The translations under genes and the position numbers were made by a program. A stretch of 40,427 nt of DNA from CAZLKN01 sp964560135 (lineage in GTDB: Bacteria; Actinomycetota; JAICYB01): contig CAZLKN010000029.1 of assembly GCA_964560135.1 (NCBI GenBank), forward strand, positions 1 through 40,427, given 5' to 3'. This document shows, one piece after another, positions 33,479 through 40,383 of the stretch. Positions within the stretch are counted from its first letter, which is position 1; each line of letters starts with the position of its first letter. Below the pieces are notes generated by a model, which saw only the letters and a program-made list of their open reading frames with translations, was not told the DNA's origin and made no database searches.

Positions 33479-33876
33479 GAGGCGCGGGACAGGAAACCGA
33501 TGGACGGGGCATCGGGGACCAGGATCGGGGGCGCCGACGGCCCGGGGTGGAGGCTGCCGTCCAGGCCGAGTCGTCCGGTGGCCACGAGATCGGCGGGAGG
33601 GGCGTCGTCGGAGGCCCCGACGGCCAGGACGCCGAGCGCCACCGGCAGGTCGAGCTCGCACAGCGAGGGCCCGGACAGCGGCGGGTCGATGTGGACGACC
33701 ACGAGGTGCGCCGGTACGGGCAGGCGGGAGGTGCGCAGGGCCGTGAGCACGCGTTCACGCATGGCGCGGGCGCGCACCCGGGGCAGCCCCCGGATCACGA
33801 GGTCGGGGGCGCCGGGGCGGCCCTCGGCCCACACGCGGTACAGCCGCTCGCGGGACCGTCCATGGCAGTGGAACAC
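33479..33876 (-). CDS. Second ComM/YifB-type N-terminal domain protein, 3' end lost in gap
   Basis: About 132 residues are visible. Segments LYRVWAEGRPGAPDLVIRGL, RARAMRERVLTALRTSR, CELDLPVALGVLAVGAS and VATGRLGLDGSLHPG follow the ComM/YifB N-terminal domain in order. GTG 33876 lies 9 nt after GGAGGAGG. TATGGT at 33915-33920 is a likely -10, and a GAAC-N4-GTTC box lies at the -35 position, suggesting LexA control. Whether an AAA+ helicase domain follows is hidden by the gap. If the gap is really short, this is a solitary domain like the gene at 17220-17780; if long, it could be full ComM. Confidence 0.7.
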
Positions 33877-33914
33877 CTGTCTTCACCTCCTCCTGCATGT
33901 GCTGGGCTGCCCGC

Positions 33915-33920
33915 ACCATA
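33915..33920 (-). promoter_or_regulatory. -10 hexamer TATGGT for the ComM-like gene
   Basis: TATGGT on the minus strand predicts a start near 33908, leaving a ~30-nt leader with GGAGGAGG before GTG 33876. The 17-bp-distant -35 window abuts the GAAC-N4-GTTC box. Confidence 0.4.
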
Positions 33921-33942
33921 GCGCCCGGCAGTGACAAAAATG

Positions 33943-33954
33943 GAACAGACGTTC
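33943..33954. promoter_or_regulatory. Candidate LexA/SOS box (GAAC-AGAC-GTTC)
   Basis: An exact GAAC-N4-GTTC palindrome, the core of Gram-positive and actinobacterial SOS boxes, 22 nt upstream of the -10 hexamer of the ComM-like gene and overlapping its -35 window. One flank (GTTCG) also fits the longer consensus. Confidence 0.5.
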
Positions 33955-34010
33955 GTCGTGCCGGTGCTCGGGGCGAGGGCCACCAGGACGACCGCGCACG
34001 GGTGCCTCGC

Positions 34011-34406
34011 CTACGGCGACGCGATGTCGAGGAGCGCAAGGCCTTCCACTCGCTCGAAGTGCTTGCGGTTCCTCGTCGCGAAGGGGATGCGGTAGCGCAT
34101 GCACGTCCCGGCCTGAAGGCAGTCCGCGAAGCCGATGCCACGCCCCGTGGCCCGTAGCGTCGAGAACACCTCGCCGGCCCGGAGCGCGGACGCGAGATCC
34201 AGGGGGAGGGTACGGGATCGGAAGAGGCGCATCATGTCGTCGCGTCGATCGAGGAAGTCAGAGCCGACGCGTAGTTCGAACCCCGTGACGGCGGTCAGGC
34301 GGAGCGTTCCATCTCTCAACGTCGTTCGCACGAGGTCGGCGCCAGGGCCGCGGGCACGCAGGAAGTCGATGACGAGGTCGGTGTCGACGACTACGAGGCT
34401 CGCCAC
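34011..34406 (-). CDS. vapC: VapC-type PIN-domain ribonuclease toxin
   Basis: PIN-domain toxin of 131 residues that cleaves specific RNAs (tRNA or rRNA in known VapCs) when freed from its antitoxin. Active-site pattern: VVVDTDLVIDFLR (first Asp), LTAVTGFELRVG (Glu), GIGFADCLQAG (Asp), then FATRNRKHFERVEGL, where Asn takes the fourth position as in many VapCs. I choose GTG 34406, which gives MASLVVVDTDLV. It overlaps the antitoxin gene by 16 bp, the usual coupling of a TA operon. Target RNA cannot be predicted. Confidence 0.93.
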   Translation of the reverse strand: MASLVVVDTDLVIDFLRARGPGADLVRTTLRDGTLRLTAVTGFELRVGSDFLDRRDDMMRLFRSRTLPLDLASALRAGEVFSTLRATGRGIGFADCLQAGTCMRYRIPFATRNRKHFERVEGLALLDIASP

Positions 34407-34630
34407 GTCTTCCGCACGTCGGAGATCCTGCGCTGAAGCTCCTCCGCCTCCTCGTCCCCGAGCGATCCTTCGAGGGACAGCAGGAGCTCCACCTCTTCGG
34501 AGGACAGGTCGTGAAGATACGCGTCCAGAGCCTCCCGCACGAGCTCCGAGAAGCCGCGGGTGCCGCGTCGCTGGGCGAGGGCGGTCAGGACACGATGCTG
34601 TTCGGCGGTGATCTCCACGGTGGTCCGCAT
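34391..34630 (-). CDS. vapB: VapB-type ribbon-helix-helix antitoxin
   Basis: Antitoxin of 79 residues. The N-terminal MRTTVEITAEQHRVLTALA to SELVREALDAYLHD is a ribbon-helix-helix DNA-binding domain; the acidic middle (LEGSLGDEEAEELQRR) and short C-terminal helix would wrap the PIN toxin. It is first in the operon and overlaps vapC. A perfect 14-bp palindrome covers its -10 region, fitting autorepression by the VapBC complex. TAGCAT ends 6 nt before the ATG, so the transcript is probably leaderless; a GAAC-N4-GTTC box lies 13 bp further up. Confidence 0.92.
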   Translation of the reverse strand: MRTTVEITAEQHRVLTALAQRRGTRGFSELVREALDAYLHDLSSEEVELLLSLEGSLGDEEAEELQRRISDVRKTWRAS

Positions 34631-34634
34631 GCAC

Positions 34635-34648
34635 GCATGCTAGCATGC
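34635..34648. promoter_or_regulatory. Operator palindrome overlapping the vapB -10
   Basis: GCATGCTAGCATGC is a perfect 14-bp palindrome. The minus-strand -10 hexamer TAGCAT (34637-34642) lies inside it and ATG 34630 follows 6 nt later. Likely VapB/VapBC binding site by position. Confidence 0.65.
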
Positions 34649-34655
34649 ATCCACG

Positions 34656-34667
34656 GAACGGTCGTTC
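34656..34667. promoter_or_regulatory. Second candidate LexA/SOS box (GAAC-GGTC-GTTC), upstream of vapBC
   Basis: Exact GAAC-N4-GTTC, extended to a 14-bp inverted repeat by a further G-C pair. It covers the -35 position of the vapB promoter (17 bp from TAGCAT). It also lies 10 bp past the stop of the MFS gene, so a role in that transcript's end is a weaker alternative. Confidence 0.45.
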
Positions 34668-34676
34668 CCCCTGAGG

Positions 34677-35897
34677 TCAGGCCGCGGGCGTCGGGGACCG
34701 TGGGACCCGGGTGGCGTGCGCGCCGACGGCACCCACCGTCGCGGTCGACACCGCGAGCCCGGCCGCCGCCACCAGCCAGATGGCGCTGAAACCGTAGCGG
34801 CCGACGGTCCACCCGAGGATCAGGGGTCCGACGCCGGCGCCGAGGAACACGCCGGCCTGTGTGATGGCCGAGGACGCCGCGACGGTGCCGGTGTTCGCGT
34901 TCACCACCGCGTAGGTCATCAGGCCCGGCCATCCCCAGCCGGTGGCGAACGCCACGAGGACCAGGAGCGCGAACATCGTGCCCGTGCTGGGGGCGAGGGC
35001 GAGAAGGACGACCGCGCCGGCGGCGGTGAGGGTCGCCACGCCTGCGAAGCCGCGGCCCCCGATGTGGTCGGTCAGCGCGCCGGCCAGGACCCGCGCGAGG
35101 ATGCTGACCGCCGAGCCTGCGAAGAGGAGGAGTCCCGCGGCGGACGGGGAGAAGCCGAGGGCCACGGCTGCGGCCACCAGGTAGGTACTGAGGGCTACCG
35201 GCGCCCAGGTGGCCAGTGCGGACCCCGCCGCGAGGGCGGCCAGTTGGCGCCGGCCGAGGGGCTCGACGTGCCGGCGGTCGTCGCCGTCGGCGGGGTCGTC
35301 GGCCGGGGGAGCGGCCTCCTTCGGGACGAGGGCCAGGACGAGTACGGGGACGACCGCGGCCACGAGGTAGGCCGCGCGCCATCCGAGCGTGACGACCAGC
35401 GTCGGAACGGCCAGTCCCGCCAGCAGGGCCGAGGTGGGGATCCCGGCGTGTTTGAGGCCGAAGACGAGCGCACGCCGCCGGGGAGCGCCCTGTGCCGCGA
35501 GGGCCTTGTTGGCGGCGGGGTTGGAGGCGCCGTACGCGGCCGCCGAGGCCACCAGCAGCAGGGTGAGGCTCACGAGGTCGCGGGCGCCGAGGCCGATGGC
35601 CACCACCAGGAGCCCGGACACCACGGCGTTGACCCGCATCGCCGTCCGCCAGCCGATGCGGTCGATGAGGCGTCCGAGGGGGATCGACGCCGCCGCCGAG
35701 GTGAGGAAGAAGGCCCCGGTGAGAAAGCCGAGCCCCGTGGGGCCGAACCCGAGTTCGGGGCCCATCTGCGGGAAGGCGGCGCCGAGCAGGAACACCGGCT
35801 GCGTGCTCGCCGTGACCACCAGGATCGCGACCAGTAACAGCCGCAGGGGCACGATCGTGGTGCGGGGCCCTCGGGCCGGACGGGACATGGTCACCAC
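34677..35897 (-). CDS. Major facilitator superfamily transporter
   Basis: Permease of about 406 residues with twelve predicted helices. Typical loops are SIPLGRLIDRIGWRTAMRVN between helices 2 and 3 and ARVLAGALTDHIGGRGFAGV in the second half; FLTGAFFLTSAAA and YGASNPAANKALAAQGAPRR recall cyanate/NarK-like and other small-molecule MFS carriers. The central loop is acidic (PPADDPADGDDRRHVEPLG). GTG 35897 and ATG 35888 are both possible starts; neither has a clear ribosome site. It runs leftward, following the NUDIX gene by 21 bp, and may be cotranscribed with it. Substrate unknown. Confidence 0.88.
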   Translation of the reverse strand: MVTMSRPARGPRTTIVPLRLLLVAILVVTASTQPVFLLGAAFPQMGPELGFGPTGLGFLTGAFFLTSAAASIPLGRLIDRIGWRTAMRVNAVVSGLLVVAIGLGARDLVSLTLLLVASAAAYGASNPAANKALAAQGAPRRRALVFGLKHAGIPTSALLAGLAVPTLVVTLGWRAAYLVAAVVPVLVLALVPKEAAPPADDPADGDDRRHVEPLGRRQLAALAAGSALATWAPVALSTYLVAAAVALGFSPSAAGLLLFAGSAVSILARVLAGALTDHIGGRGFAGVATLTAAGAVVLLALAPSTGTMFALLVLVAFATGWGWPGLMTYAVVNANTGTVAASSAITQAGVFLGAGVGPLILGWTVGRYGFSAIWLVAAAGLAVSTATVGAVGAHATRVPRSPTPAA

Positions 35898-35918
35898 GAT
35901 GCCACGGGTGCGGGAGGG

Positions 35919-36392
35919 TCAGCGCTCGGGGCCGAGGGCATCCAGAAGGCGGTCGACGAATGCGGCCTGAGCCGCGACCAGCTTCCGGCGGGCTGTGCCG
36001 GGGTCGACCCAAGCGACGCGGTCGATCTCGGGGAACTCCCGCGTTCGGCCGGAGCCCGGGGGCCACTCGGTGGTGAAGGTGTTGCTGCGGATCCCGGCGG
36101 GATCGAGGTCGCCTTCCAGGGCCCAGGCAGTGACGACCTTGCCTCCCGACTGGCGCACCTCGCCCAACAGGACGGGGTCGTCGTCGGGGGCCGGGCTCCC
36201 GAGCTCCTCGGCGAATTCCCGGCGGGCGGTCTCCAGGGGATCGTCGTCCATGCCGTACTCGCCTTTGGGGATCGTCCAGGCGCCTTCGTCGCGGCTGCTC
36301 CAGAACGGTCCGCCCATGTGGGCGATGAGCACCTCCGGGCCCTGTTCGGCGACCCGGTACAGGAGGATCCCGGCACTCCGTTTCGTCGGCAT
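35919..36392 (-). CDS. NUDIX hydrolase
   Basis: Hydrolase of 157 residues acting on a nucleoside-diphosphate-linked compound. The Nudix box is clear: GEYGMDDDPLETARREFAEE followed by LG, fitting GX5EX7REUXEEXGU. The start KRSAGILLYRVAEQGPEVLI, with WTIPKGEYG and the C-terminal FPEIDRVAWVDPGTARRKL, matches a group annotated as NTP pyrophosphohydrolases including oxidative-damage repair enzymes. TTCACT ends 7 nt before ATG 36392, suggesting a leaderless transcript. It is divergent from the acVLRF1 gene across 49 bp. Substrate unknown. Confidence 0.93.
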   Translation of the reverse strand: MPTKRSAGILLYRVAEQGPEVLIAHMGGPFWSSRDEGAWTIPKGEYGMDDDPLETARREFAEELGSPAPDDDPVLLGEVRQSGGKVVTAWALEGDLDPAGIRSNTFTTEWPPGSGRTREFPEIDRVAWVDPGTARRKLVAAQAAFVDRLLDALGPER

Positions 36393-36399
36393 CGTGTCC

Positions 36400-36405
36400 A
36401 GTGAA
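36400..36405 (-). promoter_or_regulatory. -10-like hexamer TTCACT for the NUDIX gene
   Basis: TTCACT plus GGACACG precede ATG 36392; the typA start has the nearly identical TTCACT plus GGAGAC. The match suggests a shared leaderless promoter form. Confidence 0.35.
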
Positions 36406-36441
36406 CTGCGGGATGGCTGGTCCCGTTGGAACTATAGGGGG

Positions 36442-37176
36442 GTGACCGGGCCCGAGATGCGGAGGCTCCCTCCGGAGCCGCTCATGCGGTTCCTCGGAGA
36501 GGAAGCCGGTCGGGCCGGCGTCACGACCTACGCGAGCCCACCGGGGGGATCGCCGCCCCCGGGGCTGGCGTGCCCCGAGGATCTGCTTGCGGCGGCCGTG
36601 CGGTCGGAGACGGGCTGCGTCCTGTACTGGAGCGGGACAGGTGGCCACCTCGTGATCCCGCCGTTCCACGTGGCGCAGGAAGCGGTCCTCCACGGCTTCC
36701 GGCTGGACGCGCTCCGCGATCTGTTCGACCGGCCCCGGCGGATCTGTGTCGTGCTGCTACGCCTCGGCGGCTTCGCCGTCGGGATATACGAGAACGACGT
36801 CCTCGTCTCGTCGAAGGTGGGGAGCCGGTTCGTGAAGGGCCGCCACAGCAAGGGCGGGAGCTCCCAGGGGCGCTTCGCGCGCCGCCGCGACGAACAGGCC
36901 CGGCACCTGTTCCGGAAGACCTGCGAGGTGCTGCGCGCCCAGATCGATGCCTATCCCCACCAGCTCGACCACCTGCTCACGGGCGGTGACCGGCGGACCC
37001 TCGCGGCGTTCGAGAAGGACTGCCCGGCCATGCGCGACCTCGAGCCCATCCGCCTGCGGCGCGTGCTGGACGTCGGCGACCCGAAGAAAGCCACATTGGA
37101 CGCACTGCCCCGTCTCATGTACGAGAGCGTGGTGCTGAGCGTGGACACTTCAGGGCCGGAGCATTCGACCCGATGA
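36442..37176 (+). CDS. acVLRF1-type (Vms1-like) peptidyl-tRNA hydrolase / release factor
   Basis: Actinobacterial VLRF1-family protein (244 residues) related to eukaryotic Vms1/ANKZF1, which frees stalled nascent chains from 60S-bound tRNA during ribosome rescue. The key block is SRFVKGRHSKGGSSQGRFAR with the catalytic-type Gln142 in GGSSQ, followed by the basic RRRDEQARHLFRKTCEVL and ending VLDVGDPKKATLDALP. GTG 36442 is chosen: AACTAT ends 6 nt before it, consistent with leaderless transcription, and an in-frame ATG at 36457 is a second option. Its stop overlaps the start of the EamA gene (ATGA). The ribosome-rescue role in bacteria is inferred from the family. Confidence 0.85.
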   Translation: MTGPEMRRLPPEPLMRFLGEEAGRAGVTTYASPPGGSPPPGLACPEDLLAAAVRSETGCVLYWSGTGGHLVIPPFHVAQEAVLHGFRLDALRDLFDRPRRICVVLLRLGGFAVGIYENDVLVSSKVGSRFVKGRHSKGGSSQGRFARRRDEQARHLFRKTCEVLRAQIDAYPHQLDHLLTGGDRRTLAAFEKDCPAMRDLEPIRLRRVLDVGDPKKATLDALPRLMYESVVLSVDTSGPEHSTR

Positions 37177-38072
37177 AGGGACGGACTTTCGTTCCCGTCG
37201 CGATCCTGACGGGTATCGTCGCGATCTCGTTCGCGGCCATCCTCGTGCGGGTGGCCGAGGCACCGGCGCTGGCGCTCGCCTTCTGGCGGAGCTTCGGGGG
37301 CGCCGTGGCGCTGGCCCCATTCGCCCTGCGCGCCGGGCGCCGGGGGACCGTCCTCGGTCGCGGCGACCTCCGGCTTCTCGCGGCTTCCGGTCTGTTCCTC
37401 GGGTTGCACTTCGCTCTGTGGATCGGCTCGCTCTCGTTCACGACGGTGGCCTCGTCGGTGACGCTCGTCACGGCGTCCCCGATCTTCGTCGCCCTCGGGG
37501 CGGCGTGGTTCCTGGGGGAGCGGTCGGGTCGCCGGACCTGGATCGGGATGGCGGTGACCATCACGGGGGCGGTGGTGATCGGCGCCGGGGACCTCACCGG
37601 GCTCGCGTTCGGCCCCCGGGCGCTGCTCGGGGACGCCATGGCGCTCGCCGGGGCGGTGGCCGTGAGCGGGTACCTGCTCATCGGGCGCTCGGTCCGCCGG
37701 CGGGAGATCCCGAACGCGGTGTACGCGTCGATCGTCTACGCCACGGGGGCCGGGGCCCTGCTCGTGGCCTGCGTCGTGACCGGCACCCCGCTGGGGGGCT
37801 ACCCGGCCGCGACCTGGCTGGCGATCGCGGGGCTCGTCGCCGGCCCCCAGCTCCTCGGGCACACGGTCTTCAACGCGGTGCTGCGGTACGTGAGCGCGAC
37901 GGTCGTGGCCATCGTGGTCCTCGCCGAGCCGGTGGGCGCGACCCTGCTCGCCTGGCTGCTGCTCGCCGAGGTGCCGGCGACGTTGTTCTGGATCGGGGGG
38001 CCGCTGATCTTGGCCGGCGTCCTCGTGGCCACCGGACGGCGCCGCCGTAAGGTCGCCGCCCCGCCCCTGTGA
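37173..38072 (+). CDS. EamA/DMT-superfamily permease
   Basis: Ten-helix drug/metabolite transporter of 299 residues with the internal duplication of EamA proteins. The first half has AISFAAILVRVAEAPALALA, FWRSFGGAVALAPFALRAG, LGLHFALWIGSLSFTTVASS and ASPIFVALGAAWFLGE; the second repeats with GHTVFNAVLRYVSATVVAIV and LAEPVGATLLAWLLLAEVP. The C-terminus is basic. Its ATG overlaps the acVLRF1 stop by 4 nt, so the two are cotranscribed, though the pairing makes no obvious biochemical sense. Substrate unknown; amino acids or metabolites are typical. Confidence 0.92.
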   Translation: MKGRTFVPVAILTGIVAISFAAILVRVAEAPALALAFWRSFGGAVALAPFALRAGRRGTVLGRGDLRLLAASGLFLGLHFALWIGSLSFTTVASSVTLVTASPIFVALGAAWFLGERSGRRTWIGMAVTITGAVVIGAGDLTGLAFGPRALLGDAMALAGAVAVSGYLLIGRSVRRREIPNAVYASIVYATGAGALLVACVVTGTPLGGYPAATWLAIAGLVAGPQLLGHTVFNAVLRYVSATVVAIVVLAEPVGATLLAWLLLAEVPATLFWIGGPLILAGVLVATGRRRRKVAAPPL

Positions 38073-38076
38073 GCGG

Positions 38077-40002
38077 CTACCTGCACGGCTGGTTGCGTAG
38101 ACCCTGCCGTCCCGTCGTGCTGCACTCCGGATATGCCGTCGGGATGTCCGCCTCGATGATCGGGAACACCACCGACGACGGGTGGTGCGCCGACGTGAAG
38201 ATCGTGTTCAGGGCCGGCGCCGGCAGTGAGGCGAAGCCCCACAGGTCGGGCACGATGTTCGGGGCGTTCACCCAGATGCGGATCTGGGAACCGGCCCGGA
38301 AGGCGTGACCGAAGGGGAAGATCTCGACGCGAGCCAGGGTGGGATGCCCGGGGACGAGCGGGGCCTTGTCCCCCAGGCGGTGCGTCTGGAACGGACGCAG
38401 CTCGGTGGAGAAGCGCGGATCCTCGACGCGGTGGCTGGCGCGCAGCCACCCCTTCTGGACGAAGACCTCCGTGCCGTCCGGACGGATCTCGGTGAGCGTG
38501 ACCTCGAGGTCGGTGTCGGGTGCCGTGCTCGCGATCCAGAGGTCGGCACTTGCCGTGCCGAGCATGAGGGCGTCGGTGTCCAGCGGGTCGCTGGTGAAGG
38601 CGGCGTAGGTGCCCGGCGGTGGTTCACGGGTCCAGTCGCCCTGGACCGGGCCGATCTCGTGGCCCCCGCGCTCCTGCGTGCCGGCGAACGGCACATACAG
38701 GTAATCCACGGCGCCGTGCAGGCGGGCATCCACGGCATCGAGGCTCGAGAGGCGCTCGGCGGGCGGGTGGCCCTCCGAGGTCATCGTGCCGTCAGGTGTG
38801 AGGAACAGACGGGTGGCCTCCGTCTCGGACGGGGGCCAGGCGGAGAAGGTCTGGCTGAAGCCGGCGCGGCGGCCGCCCTCCGCACCGTTGTCGAAGTTGA
38901 TGGCCACCGGGTCCTCGTCCCAGTACTCCTCGACGGTGGCGTCGGGGAAGCCCATGTCGGTGATGTGGGTGGCGCGACCGGCCTCCTCGTAGCCGAAGAC
39001 GTGACCGAAGTCGCCGGGGACCGACGGGCGCCCGCGGAGGGCGAACTCCAGGAACCGGTGGATGTGGGGGAGCATCTCCTCGCCGTAGTACTCGCCGTGG
39101 TCGCCGTTGGCGCTCACGAACTTCCACGGCAGGCCCGGACGGAACCGCTCGATCAGGTGCGTGGCCCGGGAGCCGACCTGCTCGTCCTGCCAGGACTCCA
39201 CGAGCATCGTGGGCACGTCGATGCGGTCGGCCCACCACCAGGGCGACCGCTCCCAGAACAGCGGCCCGTCGAACTGGTTGTAGAGGGCCTGCACGAAGGG
39301 GTTGAAGGGCGTGTTCGGCAGGTGATCGGGCTGATTCTCGAGGCACTCGTTGTCGTCGGTGTTGTCGGCCCACCAGGCGTACCCGGAGGTCATCGTCTCC
39401 ACGGCCCGCCCCGCCGACCAGTAGGAGGCGAAGGTGGCGTTGAGGATCCCGCCGGGGAACGGCACGTCGCGGTACAGGTCGCCGAAGACGTGGCCGGGGA
39501 CGATCGCCGCCAGCCCCTCGGGCTGCTGCGCGGCCACGAACAGCTGCGTGATCCCCGGGTAGGACTTGCCGACCATCGCCAAGCGTTCGCCGAGCTGCGA
39601 CGGGCGCTCGTAGCCTGGGGTGAGGCGGTTTCCGGTCAGCCACTCGACGGCTTCCGCGCCGTCGAGGGCCTGCCGGGGCTCGAAGTAGTCGAAGTACCCG
39701 CCGGAGCAGTGCGTCCCCCGCATGTTCAGACCGATCACGGCGTAGCCGGCCTCGAGGAAGCGGTGGTGGAGTCCGTCGTAGATCGACTCGGCCGGGATGT
39801 AGCCGGAGTAGTCCATGACCATCGGGTAGGGACCGTCGCCCCACTGCTCGGGGTCGGGCAGCAGCGCCTGGAACTTGAGCGTGACCCTGTCGCTCATCGG
39901 GATGTACCCGTAGACGGGCCCCGGTCGGTCGGCATGGGCTGCGCCCGGAACCAGGATCGACCCCAGCATGAGGACCGTGAGGACGGCTGCTACTCGACGC
40001 AC
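38077..40002 (-). CDS. Secreted CocE/NonD-family hydrolase (X-Pro dipeptidyl-peptidase S15 type)
   Basis: Exported serine hydrolase of 641 residues. GTG 40002 is chosen over the upstream ATG 40062 because AAGGGGG lies 5 nt before it and a textbook signal peptide follows (RRVAAVLTV...PGAAHA). The alpha/beta-hydrolase domain has the RGTHCSGGYFDYF block, nucleophile Ser147 in MVGKSYPGITQLF, the acid near VESWQDEQVG and the histidine near SANGDHGEYYG. The C-terminal jelly-roll domain of S15/CocE enzymes follows (ADLWIASTAPDTDLEVTL, GSQIRIWVNAPNIV). Relatives cleave X-Pro peptides, cocaine-like esters or glutaryl-beta-lactams; the substrate here is unknown. It converges with the EamA gene, 4 bp apart. 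Confidence 0.92.
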   Translation of the reverse strand: MRRVAAVLTVLMLGSILVPGAAHADRPGPVYGYIPMSDRVTLKFQALLPDPEQWGDGPYPMVMDYSGYIPAESIYDGLHHRFLEAGYAVIGLNMRGTHCSGGYFDYFEPRQALDGAEAVEWLTGNRLTPGYERPSQLGERLAMVGKSYPGITQLFVAAQQPEGLAAIVPGHVFGDLYRDVPFPGGILNATFASYWSAGRAVETMTSGYAWWADNTDDNECLENQPDHLPNTPFNPFVQALYNQFDGPLFWERSPWWWADRIDVPTMLVESWQDEQVGSRATHLIERFRPGLPWKFVSANGDHGEYYGEEMLPHIHRFLEFALRGRPSVPGDFGHVFGYEEAGRATHITDMGFPDATVEEYWDEDPVAINFDNGAEGGRRAGFSQTFSAWPPSETEATRLFLTPDGTMTSEGHPPAERLSSLDAVDARLHGAVDYLYVPFAGTQERGGHEIGPVQGDWTREPPPGTYAAFTSDPLDTDALMLGTASADLWIASTAPDTDLEVTLTEIRPDGTEVFVQKGWLRASHRVEDPRFSTELRPFQTHRLGDKAPLVPGHPTLARVEIFPFGHAFRAGSQIRIWVNAPNIVPDLWGFASLPAPALNTIFTSAHHPSSVVFPIIEADIPTAYPECSTTGRQGLRNQPCR

Positions 40003-40096
40003 GAGGACCCCCTTCACGCTGTACGGCCCGCGGGAGGCGAGCCCTTGCTCACTGTTCGCCATGGGACGCCGGTATCCTGCCGGCGAACGGCTGCCG

Positions 40097-40102
40097 TAGG
40101 CT
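40097..40102 (+). promoter_or_regulatory. -10 hexamer TAGGCT for the Smr gene
   Basis: TAGGCT ends 8 nt before ATG 40111, with no Shine-Dalgarno sequence between, so a leaderless or 1-2 nt leader transcript is likely. Confidence 0.4.
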
Positions 40103-40110
40103 GGCCGCAC

Positions 40111-40383
40111 ATGTCCAAGAGGAAGATCACGCTGGATCTCCACCCCATCTACAACAAGGGTGAGCTCATCGACGCCGCACTCGCCCAGGCCCTCGAGGAC
40201 GCCGAGGATCGCAAGGCCGCGGAGCTCGAGATCATCTACGGGAAGGGGAGCGGAGCGCTCAAGAAGCGGGTCCTGCGCTTCCTGGACCGCAAGGAGGTCC
40301 GCGCCCGCTACCACCGCATCAACAAGGATCCGAAGAACTGGGGCCGGGTGTTCGTCTACTTCCGGTGGGCGCGGGGGCAGTGA
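40111..40383 (+). CDS. Stand-alone Smr-domain protein
   Basis: Protein of 90 residues consisting of one Smr domain, as found at the C-terminus of MutS2. It begins KITLDLHPIYNKGELIDAAL (the LDLH motif) and contains LEIIYGKGSGALKKRVLRFL, where YGKGSG replaces the usual HGxGxG. Smr domains bind or cut branched DNA or RNA; stand-alone forms in several bacteria act in ribosome rescue by cleaving mRNA. The histidine of HGxG is Tyr here, so catalysis is uncertain. It is the last gene in the window; the 44 bases after it show no feature. Confidence 0.88.
   Translation: MSKRKITLDLHPIYNKGELIDAALAQALEDAEDRKAAELEIIYGKGSGALKKRVLRFLDRKEVRARYHRINKDPKNWGRVFVYFRWARGQ

Noticed and set aside
34585..36693. 702-codon minus-strand open frame across the MFS and NUDIX genes
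   Set aside because: Arg/Gly/Pro-rich translation without domains; the MFS and NUDIX frames are clearly the real ones.
38305..40110. Long plus-strand frame in-frame with the Smr gene
   Set aside because: It is antisense to the CocE-type hydrolase; the Smr domain begins at ATG 40111, where homologues start.
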